Assembly (NCBI GenBank): GCA_032718475.1
Contig: JAUCBJ010001411.1
Span: 1 to 22,414 of the forward strand
Direction of reading: 5' to 3'
Origin: Nemertoderma westbladi
Lineage: Eukaryota; Xenacoelomorpha; Nemertodermatida; Nemertodermatidae
DNA: 22,414 nucleotides
Part shown: positions 1-9,029 of the stretch, piece after piece
How positions within the stretch are numbered: position 1 is the first letter of the stretch
Layout: each line of letters starts with the position of its first letter
The notes under the pieces: model-generated
Seen by the model: only the letters and a program-made list of their open reading frames with translations
What the model was told of the DNA's origin: nothing
Databases searched by the model: none
Program-made: the position numbers and the translations under genes

Positions 1-725
1 TATCTCGAGAACTAAAAGAGATCTCTCTGTCGTTTTCAGATTTGAAATCTCCATTAAAATCTGCTCTAGATGCAATAAAAAACAAATTTCTGAATTTTTT
101 TAGTGGGGGGGGGGGGGGGTACCCACCCCCTTAAAGTGTCAAGGCCTTACGTCGATATTTGTCGAATTTTACCTTTTTATAGGGTAGGATCCGGATTTCA
201 AAATTATCAATTAAGGGAAAGGAGCAGGTTACAGTAGCACGTTATTTTAACCAAAACAATAAACTAAAGTCAATAGAACAGGTTATAGTTTTATTTTTGG
301 GAGTTATAAAAATGTAAAAAAAATCGACTTCCGTAGGGACAATGTTAAATGTAGAATCCGGATCCGCGTTTTACTCTGACCCCTTTTTGTACAATTCCAC
401 ACTTTAACACATGTTCTATCAGCTGATGAAGTTTTGAACACTTTCACCAATGGGAAGTGATGATTATTGCGTGGTAAAGTGAAGCCCCATATCCCAGCGG
501 ACAATATTTACTGCAGAAAGGCCATATGCCCTATGGTGAAGTGTTGAACACTTTAACTAATGGGAAGTTATGATTATTGCGTATTAAAGTGAAATGCAAC
601 AATGCTATTGGGCAATATTTTACTGCAGAAAGGCCCTGTATCTCAATATATCTTTGATAGGCTCTCCTGGACAATTACATTTGACTTACGGCCTTATGAC
701 ACTTAGGCTCCGATATTCGACTAAC
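1..725. other. Non-coding stretch, probable TTC4 intron
   Basis: No coding exon was recognised here. On the minus strand it follows the splice donor that ends the TTC4-like exon at 726, so it is most simply intronic sequence leading to an exon beyond the left edge. It contains a run of 14 G at about 106-119 and an imperfect tandem duplication at 424-640 (listed separately). A short open frame at 304-504 shows no family resemblance. Confidence 0.5.
424..640. repeat. Imperfect tandem duplication, ~110-bp unit, 2 copies
   Basis: Unit 1 starts at 424 and unit 2 at 534. Both share a block around 'gttgaacactttaa/caccaatgggaagt', then 'atgattattgcg', and end in 'ttactgcagaaaggcc'. The copies differ by scattered substitutions and a small indel, so the duplication is not recent. 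No function is evident. Confidence 0.75.
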
Positions 726-1433
726 CTTGCGTTGTCTTATGTCTCTGCGTTTCTTGTTGTCTAAAATAACCAACTCCTTCCTGAGTTTATTAACTTTTTC
801 GTCATCTGGTTGTATATGCGATGCCCTATCGCACCACGAGATGGCGTCACTGTACCTCTCCAACTCCTTCAAACAATAGCAACACCGAATCACCGCCTTG
901 TAATGCTGTCCGTTCAACTGTAAAGCCTTTCGTGCGTCGTTTAAGCTGCTCCGATAGTTACCAAGGTGATAATTAGCGGCTGCCCTATTGGCATAAAGCA
1001 CAGTTACTAGCTGAATGTCCCTTGAGTTTTGTTTCAACCCTTCTGTGTATGAAATAATCGCCCGCCGGTTATTTTTAGATTTAAAGTATAAATTCCCTTC
1101 CTCTTTATATTTCAGCGACTTTTCCTCAGGTGTGTCGCTTTCGTCCCATTGGATGGACTGCAGGGCCAACAGGTCCGGGTATTTTTCAGGGTTGCTATCG
1201 AAATCATCCGGTAAACTGCGCATAAACGCTGGCGTTTTATCAAATTCAGCCTCCCAATTCTCAGTATCCAAGACATCCTTATTGGCTCGTGACTTGGACT
1301 TATTAACTTTCTCGTTTATAAACTCATCTAACTCTCGGTCCAGACGTTCTGCCAGTTCTGCTGGAGTTTCTACCGGCTTGTCGTCTCCAACAGCAACTAC
1401 TTCGTCCCCCATAGCAACCATTTCGTCTCCCAT
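726..1433 (-). CDS. TTC4: TTC4-like TPR co-chaperone, 5' coding exon (partial)
   Basis: The exon encodes 236 residues that match the TTC4/Dpit47 family, whose members bind Hsp90/Hsp70 and act in cytosol and nucleus. Seen directly: an acidic N-terminus, a family-typical 'WEAEFDKTPAFM' segment before the repeats, then three TPR motifs at about residues 104-137 ('KEEGNLYFKSKNNRRAIISY'), 143-175 ('YANRAAANYHLGNYRSSLND') and 178-210. The exon ends in phase 0 after 'RDIRQRK' at a good donor (AAG|gttagt, intron from 725), so the family's C-terminal domain is expected beyond the left edge. The first in-frame ATG is at 1433 (G at -3, G at +4); the frame upstream has no other Met except a three-codon mini-ORF. 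Residues 1-17 contain a small 7-residue repeat (VAMGDE-type; 21-bp units in DNA). Orthology is from remembered family features, not a search. Confidence 0.85.
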
Positions 1434-1493
1434 AGCGACAATCTCAGTTTCCGCAGAAACTACTTGCGGCAAAATGGAGTCCTCGGAACCAAT

Positions 1494-1507
1494 TCACTTC
1501 ATTCACT
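1494..1507 (-). promoter_or_regulatory. Splice acceptor plus three-codon upstream ORF before TTC4
   Basis: On the minus strand a T-rich tract ends in 'ttttttgcag', with the AG at 1507-1506. The sequence after it begins TGA ATG AAG TGA, in the TTC4 frame, so the 5' UTR would carry a Met-Lys-stop mini-ORF at 1502-1494, 60 nt before the TTC4 ATG. The acceptor implies either a 5'-UTR intron or a trans-splice site. No 5' exon was identified. Confidence 0.5.
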
Positions 1508-2563
1508 GCAAAAAATATAAAGATGAGATGCCGATAATCCTATTATTGAAATAAATAATTACCGGGCTGAGCACTGAGCAGTGCTCATTAACGGGGCCAT
1601 TGAACTGTAAATACAATTTCAAATCATTATTCATTCAAATTTTTTAACATATAAGATACATGAAAATCAATTTATTAAATTATCTGTAAAAGTGTTGCAA
1701 AATTGAGGAATAAATTCTGTCTATATTTTTTTGGGGGTAAACAGGTAAATCATTTATGACCTGTATGTAGCAATTCAATGCTCTGAGCCTTCTGTTACCA
1801 CTATTTCGGTTTATGGTCTCTACCGTAAACCGTACACCTAGAAATACTTCAGTGGTGATCATTTCTCTCACAAGTCCGCAAGAAGACATGAATTACAATA
1901 ATGATGATATATGGCTCATTAGAGAATAATGACTCTAAGAACAATAGATCAATCAAGTCAGAATAATTATTGAGTTCCCAGAATCGAAGTAGAATTAGAT
2001 TAACAAAGTAATTAATTCGTAATTCTCTACGGTAATTCGAGCCGTTCAGGAGTCGTTGTGGAACTTCTCGACATCAATCGAAATTTACCATGATTGATTA
2101 TCGCTTGAACTTAATGATAATTTCTTATTGAAAAATTGATAGACACCGATGAAGTAGAGCCAGATATTACAGTTCTGCGTTGGCGTTTACATTCCCTTCC
2201 CTGAGTTCGTTAGAAAAATTATAACAATAAACGTCATTAGAGTGAAACAAAATTTAATGTATCAATAATAGGGTCACTATTATTACACAAAAATATTGGA
2301 AAATTAATTCATTTAATAACATTCAGTCACAAATTAAGCACAATCGTTCACATTTCAGGTAGAAAAGGTCGGCATATAAAGTAAGAAAGTAAAGAGAGAG
2401 TCAATGGTGATTGGACGTCGTTAGGAGTAACACAATGGAAGGAGGGTGGGGAGTCATTGGAGTTCTGGAATAGATTTACAGTTGGGTCGCAATTGTGGTA
2501 CTTTTAATACGGAAATGAAACGATTGCATTGGATTGGTGAGCTACGTGTTCCCATAGCAACGA
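1508..2563. other. Spacer between CCT5 stop and TTC4
   Basis: AT-rich sequence that should hold the CCT5 3' UTR and the 5' flank of TTC4. ATTAAA-like polyadenylation candidates occur on the minus strand (reverse complements near 2250, 2308 and 2500), but none is decisive. A 69-codon minus frame at 1680-1889 is unrecognised and is not supported as a gene. A palindrome at 1568-1587 is listed separately. Confidence 0.5.
1566..1587. repeat. Short palindrome sharing a 17-mer with position 18741
   Basis: Bases 1568-1587 form an 8-bp perfect inverted repeat around a 4-nt loop (tgagcact-gagc-agtgctca). The 17-mer at 1566-1582 recurs in reverse complement at 18741-18757, near the end of the zinc-finger gene. 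It could be a dispersed-repeat remnant; function unknown. Confidence 0.55.
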
Positions 2564-3313
2564 CTACTCCGTCTCTCCGGTGGTCCGGATGTCGTCGATC
2601 TTCAGTATCATCCTAACGACCTGGGTTGCCAAGGAGATTTGCTGCTTCTTACTGACAAGGGTCTCTATGCAGTGCTGCAGCCGCATATCGTTGGTGCCGA
2701 CTCCCAGACAGTCGACCCCCAGTCGAGGGTTGCCCTCCGCGATGTGGGCCGCCTTTATGGCGGTGAGACACTCGATGGGATTCAGCCCCGAGTTCTCCGC
2801 GAGCGCTCGGGGTATCACGTCCAACGCGTCCGAGAAGGCGCGCATCGCGTACTGCTCGACCGAGGCTATTGAGTTGGACGCCGTCTCCACCGCCACCGAG
2901 CAACTTATCTCGGAGGCGCCTCCACCGTAGACTATGCGGTTGTCTCGCACCAGATTCCGGACCACACACAAGGCGTCGTGCACGCTCCTCTTGGCTTCCT
3001 CCACTATCATCTTGTTTCCGCCCCGTATAAGGATAGTGACCGCCCGGGTGTTGTAGCACTGCTCTATAACGGTCATCCGATCTCTCGTCGTGCCGAACGA
3101 CATCTCCCTAACGGTGCCGGCTGTGCCCAGCTTCTCGGCCGTTAGCTCGCTGAATCTGGGGACTATGCGGCCGCCGGTTGCTATAGCGATCAGCTCGATC
3201 TCGGGGCCTCCGACCCAACGGATGGCCGGCAATCCGTTCTGCAACAGAAGATGGTTGGCCTCGTCGTCGAATCCCCACTGACAGACAGCGAGGTTGGCCC
3301 CGGTGTCCTTCAC
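2564..3313 (-). CDS. CCT5: CCT5 exon 2 (chaperonin epsilon, C-terminal part)
   Basis: This exon encodes residues 289-537 of the T-complex protein 1 epsilon subunit. It begins at an acceptor ('ttaatcgcag', AG at 3315-3314) with Val-Lys-Asp-Thr-Gly-Ala-Asn-Leu, continuing exactly from exon 1 in phase 0. It covers the rest of the apical domain and the second intermediate and equatorial segments. Diagnostic stretches are '[16 protein letters not shown]', '[20 protein letters not shown]', '[15 protein letters not shown]', '[20 protein letters not shown]' and 'YGGGASEI'. The C-terminus '[17 protein letters not shown]' is as expected for CCT5, and TAG at 2566-2564 ends the frame. Total length of 537 residues agrees with animal CCT5 (about 540). 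Confidence 0.97.
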   Translation of the reverse strand: MKDTGANLAVCQWGFDDEANHLLLQNGLPAIRWVGGPEIELIAIATGGRIVPRFSELTAEKLGTAGTVREMSFGTTRDRMTVIEQCYNTRAVTILIRGGNKMIVEEAKRSVHDALCVVRNLVRDNRIVYGGGASEISCSVAVETASNSIASVEQYAMRAFSDALDVIPRALAENSGLNPIECLTAIKAAHIAEGNPRLGVDCLGVGTNDMRLQHCIETLVSKKQQISLATQVVRMILKIDDIRTTGETE

Positions 3314-3353
3314 CTGCGATTAATTAGCAAAATTAATAAACAGAAAAATGTAC

Positions 3354-4217
3354 CTGTCGGATTATAAACTCGTCGGACATAAACTATTGCCATAGCTGTC
3401 GGATTATAAATTTGTCGGACATAAACTATTGCCATAGCTGACGGATTATAAACTTGTCTGACATAGGCCTAAACTATTGCCATAGCTGTCGGATTATAAA
3501 CTTGTCGGACATAAACTACTGCCATAGCTGTCGGATTATAAATTTGTCGGACATAAACTATTGCCATAGCTGACGGATTATAAACTTGTCTGACATAGGC
3601 CTAAACTACTGCCATAGCTGTCGGATTATAAACTTGTCTGACATAAACTACTGCCATAGCTGTCGGATTATTAACTTGTCTGACATAAACTACTACCACA
3701 GCTGTCGGATTATAAACTTGTCGGACATAAACTACTGCCATAGCTTTCGGATTATAAACTTGTCGGACATAAACTACTGCCATAGCTGTCGGATTATTAA
3801 CTTGTCGGACATAAACTACTGCCATAGCTGTCGGATTATTAACTTGTCTGACATAAACTACTGCCATAGCTCTCGGATTATAAACTTGTCGGACATAAAC
3901 TACTGCCATAGCTGTCGGATTATTAACTTGTCTGACATAAACTACTGCCATAGCTCTCGGATTATAAACTTGTCGGACATAAACTACTTCCATACCTGTC
4001 GGATTATAAACTTGTCGGACATAAACTACTGCCATAGCTGTCGGATTATTAACTTGTCTGACATAAACTACTGCCATAGCTGTCGCATTATAAACTTGTC
4101 GGACATAAACTACTGCCATAGCTGTCGGATTATAAACTTGTCGGACATAAACTACTGCCATATCTCTCGGATTATAAACTTGTCGGACATAAACTACTGC
4201 CATAGCTGTCGGATTAT
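3354..4217. repeat. 42-bp minisatellite filling the CCT5 intron
   Basis: There are twenty units from 3354 to 4205 plus a partial unit. The consensus unit starts 'ctgtcggattataaacttgt' and continues 'cggacataaactactgccatag'. Two units (3438-3485 and 3570-3617) carry a 6-nt 'ggccta' insertion, and the 132-bp block 3396-3527 is repeated at 3528-3659, so part of the array grew by duplicating three units at once. Each unit contains two related halves (tgtcggattataaact / tgtcggacataaact), suggesting an older ~16-mer duplication. The array takes up about 94% of the 919-bp intron (3314-4232), leaving about 15 nt at the donor side and 40 nt at the acceptor side. Because the unit length is divisible by 3, long open frames appear on both strands; these are not genes. 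Confidence 0.97.
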
Positions 4218-4232
4218 GACAGACAGACATAC

Positions 4233-5096
4233 CTGTTTAATCATCTCAAGGAACTTTTCCTTCTCGTAGCCTCTCAACTCCTCGTAGTCCTCCACCGTTC
4301 CCACATCCAGATGATGTTTCGTTTTCGGTTTGGGCGGCTCGAAGGGGCACGTTAGAATCGCGATCTTCGCGTTCTCGATAACCTTAGGCATCTGTGGATG
4401 ACTCATATCTTTGTCGACCACGACGCCCCGAACCAACACGGTGTCCTCCATTCGTCCGCCGGTCTTCCCCTCAACCTTTATCAACTCGAAGTCGACGTCC
4501 TTCCTATCGAGGTCGGCAACCGATAGCACCGCATTCACCGCGATCTCCGCGAACTGTCGGTGGTGTTTCGATACGATTTTACTTCCCAACGAGGTTTTAG
4601 CAACTTGAATGAGATTCTCGGTGTTGGATTTATCGATAGCGAAGGTGTCTGCGATGGTGTCGAGATGTGCGATGGCGACCTTGGCGGCGCGTTCGTAGCC
4701 GTCGGCGATCCGGATCGGATGAATTCCGCGATCCAAGAGTGCCTCCGATGCGTCCAATAACGCTCCCGCCAGCACCACCACACCCGTTGTACCATCCCCA
4801 ATCTCATCGTCCTGACTCTGCGACAACTCAACCAACAGTTTAGCTACCTGGTGTTCCACATCCATCTGTTTGAGTATAGTGGCTCCGTCGTTGGTTACGG
4901 TGACGTCACCATCCGGACCTACCATCATCTTGTCCAATCCTTTGGGTCCCAGTGAGGTTTTCATCACGGATGTGACGGTTTTGGCCGCGAGAATGTGGGA
5001 CTTATGAGCCTCGATGCCGGTGAGTCGTTTCTTCGATTCCTGATCTTTGAGTATAATGAAAGGACGGCCAAATTCGTCAACAGCAATCTGAGCCAT
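4233..5096 (-). CDS. CCT5: CCT5 exon 1 (chaperonin epsilon, N-terminal part)
   Basis: First coding exon (288 codons) of the epsilon subunit of the eight-subunit cytosolic chaperonin TRiC/CCT, which uses ATP to fold actin, tubulin and other proteins. The ATG at 5096 has A at -3 and G at +4, and the N-terminus '[20 protein letters not shown]' fits the family. Nucleotide-binding motifs are visible: LGPKG (residues 49-53), NDGAT (69-73) and GDGTT (100-104). Family-specific text follows, such as '[14 protein letters not shown]' and '[19 protein letters not shown]'. The exon ends CAG|gtatgt with the donor at 4232, joining in phase 0 to the exon at 3313. Read through the donor, the frame would meet a stop after 12 more codons inside the intronic repeat. 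The exons are GC-richer than the surrounding AT-rich DNA, and all key motifs are intact, so the gene looks functional. Confidence 0.97.
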
Positions 5097-5945
5097 TATA
5101 CAGTTATATTGCAGTAACCAGGTAACGATCGTGTGGAAGTAAAATGTCTGTTGTTAGTCTGTGGTGTAGTCCTGTAGTCTGACAGTGAGCCTACTGCAGT
5201 AAGGGGGTTTAGGTTTAGTTAGGTAGTTGGTCAGTTGGTGCAAGATCACACAAGCAAGAAATAGCAGAATAGGCTTATGAAGTTGGCAGTTGGCTATTTA
5301 CCGGTACCGGTAACCTGTTATGACTGTATGAAGCAAGTCCACAATTATTATTTGCACGTGGGCAGGGTGGAGTGGTGTGGTGAGTGATTGTGATCAATGA
5401 CTGTGTTCAGCAAACGAGTTAAGTAGGCCTCCCGGCCCGGTATGAGTTTCGAAATGAAATAATTACGGTACTTGATTTTCAATTTGTGATGCGAAAACTA
5501 ACTAAGAGGACGTGACCCTAACCATTGGCATTGAGTACAGCGTTCCGGAAATATCGGTGATACTGTATATTTTCATAAATTCTAAAAGAAATCTAAAATG
5601 TGGTTTTTCCCTTAAATATAAAGGCACAACAGTCCAACAGTGGTGGTTTTGTTGATTATAGTGAGAAGGCTCCTATTTTGTCGAAAGTTGTTTCTCAAAA
5701 TTTTACTAAGGACAGACAATATAATACTACTATTATTACATAGCAATAAAATACTATTATTATTACTATTTCTACAATGTCTCTCGTTGTATTTAGTCCA
5801 GCTACGGTTTAATGGTTTGTTATACTGTAGGCCTATGTTACGTAAAGAAGACAGTAGATAAAGTATTTTTTTATAGGAAGACATCTCACTATAAACATGC
5901 AGTGTGAATAATCTATTGTTTATTAACCTTATATTTATCTTCTAG
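5097..5945. other. CCT5 upstream region
   Basis: Non-coding 5' flank of CCT5, presumably holding its promoter and 5' UTR. No TATA box or other element can be assigned with confidence. The open frames at 5612-5884 and 5640-5861 have AT-driven composition and no resemblance to a family. The last ~45 bases (to 5945) look like the 3' end of an intron. Confidence 0.45.
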
Positions 5946-6055
5946 GATCTACATTAACCGTTGTCGACGGTGCTCTGGTGCTGGTGGACTGCGTCAGCGG
6001 TGTCTGCTTCCAGACGGAGACAGTCATCCGATAAGCGATAGCCGAACGCGTTTGA
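5946..6055 (+). pseudogene. EEF2-like exon remnant with premature stops
   Basis: Translation from 5951 gives '[20 protein letters not shown]' followed by 'QTETVIR', then stop (TAA, 6032-6034), then 'AIAERV', then stop (TGA, 6053-6055). This closely matches the G-domain segment of eukaryotic elongation factor 2 (family text: [28 protein letters not shown]), the ribosomal translocation GTPase. The first stop falls where the family has Gln (a CAA to TAA change would explain it). A plausible branch site and acceptor (attaac ... 'tatttatcttctag', AG at 5944-5945) lies directly before, so the copy seems to have kept its intron edge, pointing to a duplicated genomic exon rather than a processed cDNA. 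No further EF2 sequence follows. Confidence 0.85.
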
Positions 6056-6460
6056 TTTATTATATTATGAAGTTGTTATATTATGGAGTTGCGACATCCA
6101 AATGAAGTAGTGTGAAAAATCCATCACCTGTTTTGTAAAAAAAAGGTGGGGTACTGAGGTGGGATGGTGTGACCTTTAACAGGTAATTCATCACCTATTA
6201 AAGACCCCCTATTTTTCGTACTTCAGTAATGTTGTCCTGCGTACTGAATTACACATTATGTAGATAGATACCAGTGACTTGGGTGGGCACGCAACCATAG
6301 CCGTTGTAATTTGTCGTAATATTTATTTAAAAAAAAAAAAAATATTTATTAATATTTATTATATCAGTTGTCGTAATTTTGTATCTCTCAAGTTCAGTAT
6401 CCCTTTCAAGCTGGTCTATTATATGTTATAGCCGGTCGTCCACGGGTACGCTTTCCATGT
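6056..6460. other. AT-rich spacer
   Basis: No gene is visible. It contains A-rich runs (about 6136 and 6330-6343) and a weak inverted pair (cacctgtt ... aacaggt, about 6126-6186). Confidence 0.4.
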
Positions 6461-6468
6461 GTGTGGAT

Positions 6469-6890
6469 CTAGATCTTGATGTAGATCTGGTAGGACCTTC
6501 TCCAGCAGTGCCCAATGAATCTTAATCTGCGTTCACGGAGGGTTGTTGATACAGGTGGTATTGTACCATAGAGCTCGGCGTTGGTCATGTGTTGTCTCCA
6601 GCTGATGTTTACGGCTGCCCTTAGTAGTCTTGTGTAGCAACCATCAATTCGTTGTTCAAGTGATTTCGTCAGTGTCCAGGTCTCAACCCCCCCCCCCCCT
6701 CCCACCCCCGTATAAAAAGTACTCTTTCTACTGTGGCTCGAAATAACTCAGTCTTCAGGTGCCTGATTTCCAGATGGTATCCATTTTTTATAGAGCTACC
6801 CAAGTGTAGTGTGAATTCCAGATCTTCACCCTTTGTGGCCGCCCTCATTGCGTAATCCAGTATAATTACAAATAGTCCTTCACTCCTCAT
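6469..6890 (-). mobile_element. Decayed LINE fragment (RT core edge to C-terminus)
   Basis: Read on the minus strand it starts with 'LFVIILDYAMRAATKGEDLE', a typical segment near the RT catalytic core of a widespread invertebrate LINE group. The F-A-D-D region is missing (internal deletion). It resumes with 'LKTELFRATVERVLF', then 'ETWTLTKSLEQRIDGCYTRL', 'NISWRQHMTNAELYG' and 'RRLRFIGHCWRR'. The reading frame switches at a run of C (G on the coding strand) near 6688-6700, so homopolymer slippage is the probable frameshift. Non-functional; the LINE clade is not assigned. Confidence 0.85.
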
Positions 6891-7039
6891 CCAACATATA
6901 CCAATAGTTTAATTTTCTTGTTAATGACATTCTGACGTATTAGTTACAGTACTTATATACATTTTGTTTTTTTTGTATCAATCTTGCTTTATAATCTATA
7001 CTACTACTAGGATCGGCATGCTGCATTGCAGCTGCATTT

Positions 7040-8023
7040 TTAAGAATGCTGTGCCGGCTTATCGACAAAATTGCACCGCCACAACTCCCTATCACCCATG
7101 ACATTTGCTAGATCATCCGCATCTTCAAGGCCAGTGTCCTTTAAGATGCGTCTCAAGAAAGTCATGGGCTGTCCACCATGCTTATTCACTCCATGAGGCT
7201 GCCAAAGTACAAGATTATGCACTGGTTGGTCCTCACGGCGAAAGCAATGTCCTGCAAAGCGGAGGCGATTTTGTTCTAGTGTCAAGCTTGGGGGAACCAA
7301 TGAGACACCTCCAATGTTATATAGTGTCTGGTTGGAGATGTGTGCATTTTACTTGACACAATGAACCCGGCGTACCATTCTTGTGAATGTGCCATCCAGA
7401 GATTTGGTGTCCTCAGCAGTTAGAGCCCAGCATGGACTCCCATAGAGGAGTACTGGAACTACTGCTGCTCTAAATAATCGGACCTTAAGTTTCCGATTAA
7501 TTCTCGGTGACTTCCAAATCATGGAAGGCCTAATCAAGGCTGCCCATGCCTTTCCCTTACGTATTCGAAGGTCCTCACATGACTTCCGGATCCATGACCC
7601 CAGGTAACAGAAGTCGTCCACATGCTCAAGCATACCATCTTTTTAGCTTATGCTCATCCGATCAGAGACTTGCTGAGGACTTTCAAAGTTAACTGTCAAA
7701 ATTTTGGTCTTTCTGGAGTTAATAAAAAGACCAACACTAGAAGCAGCATGTTCTAATGAGCTGAGGAGCCGTTGGGCTCCCTCTAGTAATTCTGAGAGTA
7801 CTCCTAAGTCATCAGCAAAGTCTAGATCAGTTAGGTACTTGGCAGGATTTCCTCGACTTCTGGAGCCAGTAGGTGGAGTTATCATCACCCCATCATCATT
7901 ATGATGATCTAAGGACATGCGTAGAACATAGTCAACCACAATTATGAACAAGAATGTTGCAAGTGTGTCTCCCTGGAGGACGCCCCATAACACTTCAAAT
8001 GGTTCTGTGTCACCGTCAACAAT
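7040..8023 (-). mobile_element. 5'-truncated LINE reverse transcriptase fragment
   Basis: One continuous minus-strand frame runs from about 8023 to 7040 and is broken by only two stop codons (TAA at 7645-7643 and TAA at 7351-7349). It encodes the palm segment 'GVLQGDTLATFLFIIVVDYV', the catalytic box 'LTDLDFADDLGVLSE', then 'VGLFINSRKTKILTVN', 'EHVDDFCYLGSWI', 'KVRLFRAAVVPVLLYGSPCW' and the C-terminal 'NRLRFAGHCFRREDQPVHN'. It lacks the 5' half (endonuclease and RT fingers), the usual result of incomplete reverse transcription. It belongs to the same broad LINE group as the 6469-6890 fragment but to a different subfamily. Not active. Confidence 0.9.
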
Positions 8024-8116
8024 CTAATAATTATAATCTATAGTATATTTCGATGGACTGGTGCGATTGGAATTATTTACTCGTACTCCAGCATATCGGT
8101 AGATGGATGACCTTTG

Positions 8117-8158
8117 ACCTTTGTGGACTTTAGGAAAGCATTCTACTCAATCCATCTG
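8117..8158 (+). mobile_element. LINE scrap: RT box A
   Basis: Fourteen codons read 'TFVDFRKAFYSIHL' and then a stop. This matches the RT box A pattern (FVDFxKAFDSI) of LINEs, with the second Asp changed to Tyr. It lies on the strand opposite to the neighbouring 7040-8023 fragment. Sequence after it, to about 8330, is too decayed to align by eye. Confidence 0.6.
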
Positions 8159-8161
8159 TAG

Positions 8162-8738
8162 AGGTAAGTGATGGAAATCGTATGATCTCATTGCATTGAA
8201 TTGTTATACTAGAAAGCTGGCTGGAAGGAGCCCGGGGAAGAATCCTATTTACAAGACTATTACAAAATAAACCTTGTCGGTCAGCAGTAAGTAAACTAAA
8301 CAATTGTCTAAACTATAAGGCGTGGGCTAGCTGACTTTGTGGCTCGTCCACATTATAAAAATAGGAAACTTTGCTATGACAACACACCGTTCTTTTAAAT
8401 TTGCGTGATTTGATTTTTATGCTCGCACCACTATTTGTAAGAAATGTTAAAACTTATCTTTTACAGTATGCCAATGTAGTAATGGTATTAAAATACAATT
8501 AAATTAATTTACACTATTAATGCTTCAGATAAAAAATGATGCTAATCCTATGTAATAAAAACAATAAGAATATTATTTTTATGAACTTTCTACATATATC
8601 CTATACAAAATAATCAGCCCAATGATTCGTTGAATAATAATATAATCCTACTGCAGTTGTATATTTTATTTTGTTTATTAATACATATTACACTGCCTAC
8701 TGCCTGTCTGTCTGTGTTCATGCTTACATAGTATTGGA
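8162..8738. other. AT-rich spacer left of the retroelement
   Basis: No gene recognised. Part of 8162-8330 may be a decayed continuation of the LINE scrap ('VMEIV' just after it). From about 8340 the sequence is AT-rich, contrasting with the GC-rich element that follows. The exact 5' end of that element is not visible. Confidence 0.4.
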
Positions 8739-8996
8739 TTGCCTGTATATTTCGCCCACGGACGCCAGTGGCCAACCTGTTTCTGTGGTGTATTGTTTGG
8801 GATGTCACAAGGGTCTCAACGCTGCTGCCAGTGTGGCACCACCCCTGATGGTAGTTGCATAACGGGGCGGTGTGGTTGCCACAAACGTCGGCGTCCTTGT
8901 ATCAGTTGCGCACAGTTTCTCACCGGAGGATGCAGGAACGAGTTCACTTCCAACATTCACACATTGTCGCCGCTGTCGCAACCACCCATTCCATAA
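8739..8996 (+). CDS. Retroelement N-terminal Cys-rich (CXC-like) segment
   Basis: The frame shows a dense cysteine block at residues 29-65 (about 8823-8933) including 'CCQCGTTPDGSCITGRCGC' and 'RRRPCISCAQFLTGGCRN'. The spacing (C-x-C, RCGC, RxxC-x2-C, then C-x-N) resembles the tesmin/TSO1-like CXC zinc-binding fold, which binds DNA in other proteins, so a role in target recognition or nucleic-acid binding is inferred. No ATG opens this frame here; the segment may be 5' truncated or start upstream. It ends at a stop (8994-8996), and the following pre-RT sequence is in another frame, suggesting a frameshift between about 8940 and 9030 or a separate ORF1. Confidence 0.6.
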   Translation: MPVYFAHGRQWPTCFCGVLFGMSQGSQRCCQCGTTPDGSCITGRCGCHKRRRPCISCAQFLTGGCRNEFTSNIHTLSPLSQPPIP

Positions 8997-9029
8997 ACTT
9001 TTCCTCCCCGCACGAGACGTTGGACACCA

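Noticed and set aside
1015-1554. 179-codon open frame on the plus strand opposite the TTC4 exon
   Set aside because: Antisense shadow of the TTC4 coding exon; its translation has no domain resemblance and the TTC4 reading is family-like.
1680-1889. 69-codon minus-strand frame in the CCT5/TTC4 spacer
   Set aside because: Reads somewhat protein-like but matches no family I recognise, and has no supporting splice or start context.
2580-3281. Several open frames opposite or out of frame with CCT5 exon 2
   Set aside because: GC-rich shadow frames over a conserved chaperonin exon.
3586-4269. Long repetitive open frames on both strands (227 and 209 codons)
   Set aside because: By-products of the 42-bp repeat, whose length is a multiple of 3; they lie within the CCT5 intron.
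5946-6031. Working EEF2 exon of a gene on the plus strand
   Set aside because: In-frame stop right after the conserved stretch and no neighbouring EF2 exons in the window.
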